Source: Archangium sp.
GTDB taxonomy: Bacteria; Myxococcota; Myxococcia; Myxococcales; Myxococcaceae
Reading direction: 5' to 3'
NCBI GenBank assembly: GCA_016793585.1
Contig: JAEUJR010000274.1
Location: 1 to 14,185, forward strand
Length of the DNA: 14,185 nucleotides
The position numbers and the translations under genes are program-made. Of this stretch, positions 7,120-14,185 are shown in pieces; position 1 is the stretch's first letter, and the number at the start of each line of letters is the position of its first letter. The notes beneath the pieces are model-generated. The model ran no database searches, was not told where the DNA came from, and saw only the letters and a list, made by a program, of their open reading frames with translations.

Positions 7120-8244
7120 GTGCTGACTCACCTCTCAGTAAAAGGGTTCAAGACCCTCTTGGACTTCGAGGCGCCCCTCTCGCAAGTATCGGTTCTGGTG
7201 GGGCCCAATAACTGCGGCAAATCCAATGTCTTGAAGGCACTGACGTTCATCACCAATACCTTCAAGAATGGTCCGATGAACGCGATCTCTCAAGCTGGGG
7301 GCCCAGAAGCAGTCCTAGCCAAGAACGGTAAGCAGCAGCTGACCTTCGAGCTCAAAGCAATCTTCGACGGTATTCCTATCACCTACTACTTGGAACCTCG
7401 AATCGGTCTCAGCGCGGGAAGGGAGTGGTTCAACGTCGGGCCAAATGCAGAGACAACTGGTGGCTGGCGGGAGAGTCAGCCTCAGACCGGCTTTTTCATC
7501 GCGAAGAACACCGAGTTTGCGGTTGGCGGAAGTCCAGGCGACGTCCTCCGACTGACGGCAACGCACCCGCAGTGCCCTGCTGTTCTTCGACGTTTCTACA
7601 ACTTCCTGTGCGGGGGATTCACCGCAGACTTCTCAAGCGCAGCGCTGAGATCGTCCAGTCAGGTCGATCCCAATGCAACGCTCTCGGCCACTGGGGAAGG
7701 GCTGGCAGCGGTACTTGATAATCTTGACGGAAGTCGACCCACCGTTCGGTCGCAAATCGACAAAGAAGTCCATGCAGCGATCCCGCGGGTCACCAGGGTT
7801 GTGACAATTCCGGATGTGAATCGAGGATTCAAGGTCTTGGGAGTCGCAGAAGGCGACGACGTCTTCCGAGCGCAGAGTGTCTCAGATGGAGTACTTCTGT
7901 ACATTGCGCTTTCGACCGTGGCGCAGATGAGCGGAGGCGAAACACTTGTTGGGCTAGAAGAGCCTGACAAGGGAATCCATCCGCGCCGCATTCGCGAGGT
8001 GCTTGACCAAGTTTACAGACTTGCAAATGCCGGGAGTCAATTCGTCATCACGACTCACTCGCCGGTCCTATTGAATGAGTTCAGGGACCATCCCGAGTCC
8101 GTTCTGATTCTCGACCGAGACGAAGCAGGGACTCACGCCAGGCAACTGAGTTCGCTTCCCGATGTCGAACAGCAACTACGAGACGTTCAACTTGGAGACC
8201 TCTGGTATTCTGGAGTGCTGGGAGGAGTGCCTCCGGTTCCATGA
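7120..8244 (+). CDS. OLD-like AAA/ABC-type ATPase (candidate defence sensor)
   Basis: The protein is 374 aa from GTG with a strong SD. The opening LTHLSVKGFKTLLDF and Walker A GPNNCGKSN (residues 28-36) are typical of SMC/RecF/OLD-like ATPases (AAA_15/AAA_21 type). Further motifs are a signature-like VSDG (S255-G257), a Walker B region LVGLEEPDKGIHP with acidic pair E280/E281, and a switch His in VITTHSP (H313). The C-terminus ends with a GDLWYSGVLGGVP-like motif, which I associate with ATPases paired with a separate small partner. No Toprim domain is fused. The next gene overlaps by ATGA, so the two products are probably made together. GC is about 50-58% in counted lines against about 70% around it, and codon use differs, so the gene looks acquired. 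The ATPase fold is clear; the defence role is inferred from the pairing. Confidence 0.88.
   Translation: MLTHLSVKGFKTLLDFEAPLSQVSVLVGPNNCGKSNVLKALTFITNTFKNGPMNAISQAGGPEAVLAKNGKQQLTFELKAIFDGIPITYYLEPRIGLSAGREWFNVGPNAETTGGWRESQPQTGFFIAKNTEFAVGGSPGDVLRLTATHPQCPAVLRRFYNFLCGGFTADFSSAALRSSSQVDPNATLSATGEGLAAVLDNLDGSRPTVRSQIDKEVHAAIPRVTRVVTIPDVNRGFKVLGVAEGDDVFRAQSVSDGVLLYIALSTVAQMSGGETLVGLEEPDKGIHPRRIREVLDQVYRLANAGSQFVITTHSPVLLNEFRDHPESVLILDRDEAGTHARQLSSLPDVEQQLRDVQLGDLWYSGVLGGVPPVP
8221..8234 (+). promoter_or_regulatory. Hairpin overlapping the SD of the second cassette gene
   Basis: GGAGG (8221-8225) can pair with CCTCC (8230-8234) over an AGTG loop. This would hide the only SD-like sequence before the ATG at 8241. 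Ribosomes finishing the ATPase would melt it, so it fits translational coupling. The stem is only 5 bp. Confidence 0.3.
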
Positions 8245-8894
8245 AGCTGGCGTTTTGCTCCGAAGATCAAACAGACACTCGTGTCTTGCACGCATTCAGT
8301 GAACGGTGCGCGGGCACGAGAATCGAACCAGCGCTGACTGAGTTGAGCATTCCTCGCCAAGGAGGATGGAAGAAGGCGCTGGACTTGGCTCCTATTCTCG
8401 CTCGCGCAGTCTTCAACTCCACAGCCAACGGTGCTGTCTTCGTAGTGGACTGCGATGGGACGACGCCACACGCTCTGGAACACGAGCAGACTCGTGACGA
8501 TACCTGTCGTGCCTGTGCACTCAGCGCAGCGGCTCGGGTGGACGAGGTCCTCCGATGGACGCGACCGGCTTTTCCGCCGCTGCAATTCGTAGTGGCGGTG
8601 CCAGTTCAAGTCTTGGAGACGTGGTTGCTTCTCGCGAGTGGGGCGTTCCCAAAAGCGAAGCAGGCCGACACATTTGGCAAGAATAGCAGCGAGCGCAATG
8701 CGCTCAAGCGCGCCCTATACGGAACGGAACGACCCGACCGAACAACGATGATCCAACGTGCAGTCCCCATCGCGAATACAGCTGACATTGCGAAGCTCAA
8801 GGCTGCGAGCACTTCTTTCCGCTTCTTCGCAGAGCGAATCAACAATGCCGCCGCGACGGTTGCGGCTTGGACAGCAACTAGGTCCGAGCAGTGA
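8241..8894 (+). CDS. Toprim-like protein, partner of the ATPase (candidate nuclease effector)
   Basis: The protein is 217 aa. Its ATG overlaps the ATPase stop (ATGA). Three features suggest a compact Toprim fold of the kind found beside OLD-like ATPases: an N-terminal strand ending in an acidic motif (FCSEDQTDTRVL, E8), a hydrophobic strand with D-x-D (VFVVDCDG, D70 and D72), and a later VLETWLLL motif resembling the EAWLL helix of DUF4276-like proteins. The usual Gly after the first Glu is Asp here. A basic segment follows (residues about 135-160, including FPKAKQAD and ERNALKRALYG). If the fold is right, the acidic residues would bind Mg2+ for DNA or RNA cleavage. The family call is by motif only and moderate. 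The gene ends 17 bases inside the convergent DUF2238 gene. Confidence 0.65.
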   Translation: MKLAFCSEDQTDTRVLHAFSERCAGTRIEPALTELSIPRQGGWKKALDLAPILARAVFNSTANGAVFVVDCDGTTPHALEHEQTRDDTCRACALSAAARVDEVLRWTRPAFPPLQFVVAVPVQVLETWLLLASGAFPKAKQADTFGKNSSERNALKRALYGTERPDRTTMIQRAVPIANTADIAKLKAASTSFRFFAERINNAAATVAAWTATRSEQ

Positions 8895-9546
8895 GAATAG
8901 TGCGAGCGCGCTCCATCGACGCGTCGTGCAGTTTCGAGAAGCAGAGCAGCGCCACGCTCGCGCCGATGCCGGCCCACAACATGTCGCTCTGCGCGTCCCA
9001 GACGTAGCCCTGCGTGCCGAGAAACTTGTCGCCGCCTTCGGGATCCATCGCGAGCGCGCCCCACCACTCGATGAACTCGTAGAACGCCGCGAAGCCGAGA
9101 ATCATCGAGAGGAGGATGAAGACGAACCACGCTCCGCGCTCGAGCTTCGTCTGCCGCAACAGCACCTCACGCAGCGTGAACACTGGGAAGAAGCCGAACG
9201 CGAAGTGGCCGATCTTGTCGTAGTTGTTTCGCTGCCAGCCGAAGGCCTCCTTCGCCCACTCGCCCAGCGGCGCCTTCGCGTACGTGTAGTAGCCGCCGTA
9301 CACGAGGATGAGGATGTGCACGAACACGCAGACGTAGATGAGCTTCGACATGGGGAAGCGCTTGAACGTGAGCGCGAGCGCCACCATGCCGATGACGCCG
9401 GGCCCGACCTCGAGCCACCAGTTGAGCTTGCCCTCGGGCGTGGTGAGAAACGTCGGCACGAAGATGGCCACCAGCACGCCGCCCAGCACCAGCGGCAACG
9501 TCGCCCACGCTCGTGTTCCGGTCAGAGGAGTCACGAGCGTGAGCAT
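8878..9546 (-). CDS. DUF2238 (YjdF-like) integral membrane protein
   Basis: The protein is 222 aa, close to the usual length of the YjdF/DUF2238 family. About six hydrophobic helices are visible. Family motifs include YDKIGHFAFGF near the middle, FYEFIEWWGAL, and FLGTQGYVWDAQSDML followed by WAGIGASVAL. Its function is not established. The start is the ATG at 9546, with only a weak upstream GAG. The gene follows the ABA4-like gene by 31 bp, so the two are probably co-transcribed. The last codons (8878-8901) use ACT, ATT, ACT, GCT and a TAG stop, unlike the rest of the gene, and overlap the 3' end of the Toprim gene. The C-terminus (TILTART) was therefore probably supplied by the inserted cassette. 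Confidence 0.9.
   Translation of the reverse strand: MLTLVTPLTGTRAWATLPLVLGGVLVAIFVPTFLTTPEGKLNWWLEVGPGVIGMVALALTFKRFPMSKLIYVCVFVHILILVYGGYYTYAKAPLGEWAKEAFGWQRNNYDKIGHFAFGFFPVFTLREVLLRQTKLERGAWFVFILLSMILGFAAFYEFIEWWGALAMDPEGGDKFLGTQGYVWDAQSDMLWAGIGASVALLCFSKLHDASMERARTILTART
8886..8899 (+). repeat. Right copy of near-direct repeat flanking the foreign cassette
   Basis: GAGCAGTGAGAATA matches the copy at 7101-7114 in 12 of 14 positions. It spans the Toprim-gene stop and lies inside the last codons of the convergent DUF2238 gene, where composition changes. Confidence 0.35.
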
Positions 9547-9577
9547 CTCGAACGTCAGCGGCCGACGCGAGCGCGTT

Positions 9578-9997
9578 TCAGCTCACGTCGAGGCGCCACT
9601 GCCGCTTCCACACGCCGCGCACCAGCAGCCACGCCAGCACCCCGAGCGGCGCGAAGAAGAGCGTGACGAGCAGCAGCGGAGCCATGGCCCACGCCGACAC
9701 GCCCAGCCGGCGCCCGTCGCGGGCGATGAAGACGCCCGCGAGGAAGTCGACCACCACCACGTGCAGCCACACCGTCACCGCGCCCCACTCGCTCGAGAAG
9801 AAGCGCAGCACGTCGGCGAAGGTGGAGCCGCCTGGAGGTGCCTGAACGAGCGCCCAGGCGTAGGTGACACAGCAGGCCAGCACGAAGAACGGAACGAACG
9901 CGACCCACCTGGCCACGCGCCACGAGGGGAACAACAGGGCCAACCAGAACGGCAAGGGAGCGACCTGAACGATCGCGAAGACAGTCGAGGGTGACAT
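9578..9997 (-). CDS. ABA4-like (DUF4281) membrane protein
   Basis: The protein is 139 aa from the ATG at 9997, chosen because AGAAGG lies 7 nt upstream and the sequence MSPSTVFAIVQVAPLPFW matches the usual family start. The longer open frame upstream is Arg-rich and non-membrane, hence not coding. Four hydrophobic segments are present. The family's HVVVVDFLAGVFIARD segment (about residues 80-95) and LFFAPLGVLAWLLVR near the end are clear. The family is named after the plant ABA4 protein needed for neoxanthin synthesis; bacterial members are mostly uncharacterised, so a carotenoid role here would be a guess. It lies 130 bp downstream of the TetR gene and 31 bp upstream of the DUF2238 gene, all on the same strand. 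Confidence 0.88.
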   Translation of the reverse strand: MSPSTVFAIVQVAPLPFWLALLFPSWRVARWVAFVPFFVLACCVTYAWALVQAPPGGSTFADVLRFFSSEWGAVTVWLHVVVVDFLAGVFIARDGRRLGVSAWAMAPLLLVTLFFAPLGVLAWLLVRGVWKRQWRLDVS

Positions 9998-10004
9998 GCA
10001 GAGA

Positions 10005-10010
10005 CCTTCT
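10005..10010 (-). promoter_or_regulatory. Shine-Dalgarno that fixes the ABA4-like start
   Basis: On the minus strand AGAAGG precedes the ATG at 9997 by 7 nt. It selects this start over the longer upstream frame. The remainder of the 130-bp gap up to 10127 shows no repeat or terminator I can support; it may hold a promoter. Confidence 0.65.
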
Positions 10011-10127
10011 TGAAGACGAGTGAACACGAGCCCGCCATCGCGGCTGCGACGGCCGGCACAAGACAGGCGTTCGATGAAGCTCGTCAGAAGGTCATGGGGC
10101 GCGCGGCGAACCACGCAGCGCCGAACT

Positions 10128-10769
10128 CTACGCCGGTGAGCCTGCGGGCGCAGCAACGACGGCCTGAACCTCGCGCTGCACGAGGGCCTTCAGGCGCTCA
10201 CGCACCTCGGCGTGGCGGGCGGCATCGGGGTCGCGCCACAGCTCACCCAGCACGACGCCGATGACGGCATCGCAGAGCACCTCGCTCAGACGGTCGAGCG
10301 TCGCCTGCGCCACGTTCGGGTGTTCGGCCTTCAGCTTCGCCGACAGCACGTGCGCGAAGCGGTCGCGCTCTTTCACCACCTGCTTCATCCACCCCAGGCG
10401 CGCGATGGCCATGATGACGCCGCGCGTGCGGGCCGGAGCGTCGAGGTACAGCGAGAGCGAGGCGTCGACGAGAGCCGGCAGCCGCTCGGTGAACGTGGCG
10501 CCGGCGCCTGCCACCTGCTGCTCGAGCGTCGTGAAGTTGCGCTCGGTGAGCCACGAGAGGAACCCGCCCCACACACCGTCGCTGTTCGCGAAGTAGTCGT
10601 AGACCGAGCCGATGCCGACGCCCGCGCGCTCGGTGATCTTCTGCACGGGAATCGCGTTGGGGTCTTCGGCGCTCTTGCCGAGCAGATCGCCCGCCGCTTC
10701 GAGAATCGAGTTCACCAGCGCCCGCGAGCGCGACTGCCGGGGCTGCTTTCGCAACGGGTCTGGCTTCAT
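10128..10769 (-). CDS. TetR/AcrR-family transcriptional regulator
   Basis: The protein is 213 aa. The N-terminal DNA-binding domain is typical: RSRALVNSILEAAGDLL (helix 1), then the helix-turn-helix VQKITERAGVGIGSVYDYFANSD (about residues 42-64) with the family's VYxYF signature. The C-terminal alpha-helical ligand domain (about 70-205) has no recognisable ligand. The ATG at 10769 has AAGGAG (10779-10784) 9 nt upstream on the minus strand. It lies 37 bp after the DUF2625 gene and upstream of the ABA4-like and DUF2238 genes on the same strand, so those are plausible targets or operon partners. No operator palindrome was evident near it. Confidence 0.93.
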   Translation of the reverse strand: MKPDPLRKQPRQSRSRALVNSILEAAGDLLGKSAEDPNAIPVQKITERAGVGIGSVYDYFANSDGVWGGFLSWLTERNFTTLEQQVAGAGATFTERLPALVDASLSLYLDAPARTRGVIMAIARLGWMKQVVKERDRFAHVLSAKLKAEHPNVAQATLDRLSEVLCDAVIGVVLGELWRDPDAARHAEVRERLKALVQREVQAVVAAPAGSPA

Positions 10770-10806
10770 GCGGCAGGGCTCCTTCGGCTCACGACACGTC
10801 CCATCG

Positions 10807-11493
10807 TCACTCCTTCGGTTCGGGCCCCGAGAGCTGTTCCATGAAGTCGAGCGTCAACGCGAGCAGCTCGGTCATCGGTACGTCGGTGCGGCTGCGCGTG
10901 GTGCCCGGCTCGACGTCGGTGAAGAGCGGCGGGTGAAAGTGAAAGCCGCGGTCGGGCGAGAGGGCCTTCACGTCGTTCTCCCAGCCGTCCCAGCGCAGGT
11001 CCGAATAGAAGCCAGCGAGGTCGCCCTGCAGCAGGAACACGAGCAGCGCCGAGTAGCTGTCGGTGAGCTTCTCCCAGCTCAGCGTGTCGGGTGCGAGGTA
11101 GTAGGCGTGGCCCTTGCCTTCACCGAGCGCGCCGCCGTCGAGCGCGAAGAAGCCGCCGAGCGCGTCGTGGCCCACCAGCATCGCGCCCTCGAACGCGTCG
11201 GTGAGCGGCCGCGGGCCCAGCCCGTTCCACCGCGCGAGGTCGCCCTCGAAGCGTGAACACCCACCGCCGAAGAGCCGCACCCAGCCCGAGTCGATGAGCA
11301 GCCCGCCCGTCTGAAACGCGATGGCGCCCATCGGAGACCGCGTCGTCACCTGCAGCGCCACCAGCACGTCCTTCGCGCGCGACGGGTTCGAGTCGAGCAC
11401 CTCGACCGGCCGCGAGGCGCCCTTGACCCAGGCCTTCACCTGCGGCCAGGCGGGCTCCTTGTCGTTGATCAGCTCGCTGAGTTGACGCGTCAT
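10807..11493 (-). CDS. DUF2625 family protein
   Basis: The protein is 228 aa from ATG 11493. A GTG at 11517 would add eight residues (MKDRLVFR). I prefer the ATG because MTRQLSELINDKEPAW matches the usual family opening (short N-terminus, LxELI, PAW) and because the inverted repeat at 11496-11527 then lies wholly upstream. The diagnostic core is VLVALQVTTRSPMGAIAFQTGGLLIDSGWVRLFGGG-like sequence at about residues 43-80 (of the 228), followed by LVGHDALGGFFALDGG and a YYLAPDTLSWEKL segment. The C-terminal half holds DLAGFYSDLRWDGWENDV. The biochemical function of the family is unknown. The gene is divergent from the histidine kinase gene, and the TetR gene follows 37 bp downstream on the same strand. 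Confidence 0.88.
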   Translation of the reverse strand: MTRQLSELINDKEPAWPQVKAWVKGASRPVEVLDSNPSRAKDVLVALQVTTRSPMGAIAFQTGGLLIDSGWVRLFGGGCSRFEGDLARWNGLGPRPLTDAFEGAMLVGHDALGGFFALDGGALGEGKGHAYYLAPDTLSWEKLTDSYSALLVFLLQGDLAGFYSDLRWDGWENDVKALSPDRGFHFHPPLFTDVEPGTTRSRTDVPMTELLALTLDFMEQLSGPEPKE

Positions 11494-11495
11494 GC

Positions 11496-11527
11496 GGAAG
11501 ACCAGCCTATCCTTCACCTGGTCTTCC
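11496..11527. promoter_or_regulatory. Perfect 10-bp inverted repeat in a divergent promoter region
   Basis: GGAAGACCAG (11496-11505) and CTGGTCTTCC (11518-11527) are exact inverted copies around a 12-bp spacer. Their centres are 22 bp apart, about two helical turns. They lie between the divergent DUF2625 and histidine kinase genes. This could be a regulator binding site, or a hairpin in the DUF2625 leader with its ATG 2 nt beyond the stem. A GTG alternative start sits in the loop. Confidence 0.5.
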
Positions 11528-11559
11528 AGTGAGCTAGACAGGACTCAGCGGGGGCGGGC

Positions 11560-13473
<1,914 letters not shown>

Positions 13474-13534
13474 AGACCCGGTGCGTCGCAGCACCCGCTT
13501 CATTTCCCCGCGCGACTCGGGCACAACCCGCCGC

Positions 13535-14185
13535 ATGCGTCACCTCATTCCTGCCCGGCAGAACCGCCCCGACAAAGACCTCATCTTCGCGCTCAACGGC
13601 GAGGCCACGCGCCGCAAGCAGGCTGGCGAGAAGATCGTCAACGCCACCATCGGCTCGTTGATGAACGACGATGGCTCGCTCTCGGTGCTCGACACCGTGG
13701 CGACGCTGCTCAAGCAGGTGCCGCGTGACGAATGGGCCGCCTACGCGCCGATTCCGGGAACGCCCGGCTACCTCGAGGCCGTCATCGGCGACACCTTCGT
13801 CGGGCACGAGGCGCTGAAGAAGAGCGCCACCGCGGTCGCGACGCCGGGTGGCACGGGCGCCCTTCGCCACGCGCTGATGAACTACCTCGAGGCGGGCCAG
13901 AAGGTGCTGACGCCCAGCTTCTATTGGGGCCCGTACCAGACGCTCTGCGACGAGCACGAGCGCGGCCTCGACACGTTCAACATGTTCGGCGCCGACGGGC
14001 TGCTCGACGTGGCCGCCCTCGACGCGAAGCTCGACGCGCAGCTCAAGAGCCAGGGCCGCGTGCTGCTCTTCATCAACGACCCCTGCAACAACCCCACGGG
14101 CTATTCGATGCGCGCCTCGGAGTGGAAGCAGGTCGTCGAGCGCCTCGTCGCGCACTCGGGCAAGGGCCCCATCACCCTGCTCGTC
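13535..14185 (+). CDS. Class I/II PLP-dependent aminotransferase, 3' truncated by window
   Basis: The visible part is 217 aa and runs off the end without a stop. ATG at 13535 is chosen; an in-frame GTG at 13481 would add an Arg/Ser-rich stretch unlike the family. Motifs of fold-type I aminotransferases are present in order: NATIGS near residue 37, YAPIPGTPGYLEAV about 69-82, the phosphate-loop-like TPGGTGALRHALMNYL about 108-123, an aromatic SFYWGPYQTLCDEHE that would stack on the cofactor, and INDPCNNPTGY near 188-198. The PLP-binding Lys lies beyond the window. It looks closest to aspartate/aromatic-type enzymes, but substrate cannot be assigned. It lies 61 bp after the histidine kinase gene, in the same direction. 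Confidence 0.93.
   Translation, partial: MRHLIPARQNRPDKDLIFALNGEATRRKQAGEKIVNATIGSLMNDDGSLSVLDTVATLLKQVPRDEWAAYAPIPGTPGYLEAVIGDTFVGHEALKKSATAVATPGGTGALRHALMNYLEAGQKVLTPSFYWGPYQTLCDEHERGLDTFNMFGADGLLDVAALDAKLDAQLKSQGRVLLFINDPCNNPTGYSMRASEWKQVVERLVAHSGKGPITLLV

Noticed and set aside
9998..10156. N-terminal extension of the ABA4-like gene
   Set aside because: It is Arg-rich, not membrane-like and overlaps the TetR gene end; a good SD marks the start at 9997.
13480..13495. GGTGC/GCACC mini hairpin after the histidine kinase gene, as a terminator
   Set aside because: The stem is only 5 bp with a 6-nt loop and no T-run, so it is too weak to call.

Overview
The window is high-GC DNA (about 70% in the lines I counted, except for one block), with GTG and TTG starts and genes that overlap or nearly touch. 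Its content is typical of Myxococcota: lipoproteins with Cys-rich and Gly-rich linkers, an MshEN-type regulator, a degenerate Ser/Thr kinase and a hybrid histidine kinase. That taxon is an inference from style, not from a marker gene.

Layout. 4-1488 (+): an MshEN (GspE N-terminal-like) protein without an ATPase part. 1574-7076 (+): a probable cell-envelope group of a TPR-like protein with two C-terminal membrane helices, a large propeller-like lipoprotein coupled to it by a GTGA overlap, a membrane-anchored pseudokinase, and a small lipoprotein. 7120-8894 (+): a compositionally foreign two-gene cassette with an ATGA overlap, encoding an OLD-like AAA/ABC ATPase and a Toprim-like protein. 8878-11493 (-): a DUF2238 membrane protein, an ABA4-like (DUF4281) membrane protein, a TetR regulator and a DUF2625 protein. 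11560-13473 (+): a membrane-bound hybrid sensor histidine kinase, divergent from the DUF2625 gene across a perfect 10-bp inverted repeat. 13535 to the end (+): a class I/II aminotransferase cut by the window edge.

The most interesting region is 7080-8901. GC falls to about 50-58%, codon habits change, and the cassette sits tightly between native genes. A 12-of-14 direct repeat lies at both edges, and the last codons of the convergent DUF2238 gene appear to come from the inserted DNA. The ATPase plus Toprim-like pair resembles anti-phage ATPase/nuclease modules (OLD, Gabija and PARIS-like logic), but I cannot place it in a named system by eye.

I saw no rRNA, tRNA, CRISPR array, transposase or integrase. 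No gap between genes exceeds 150 bases.
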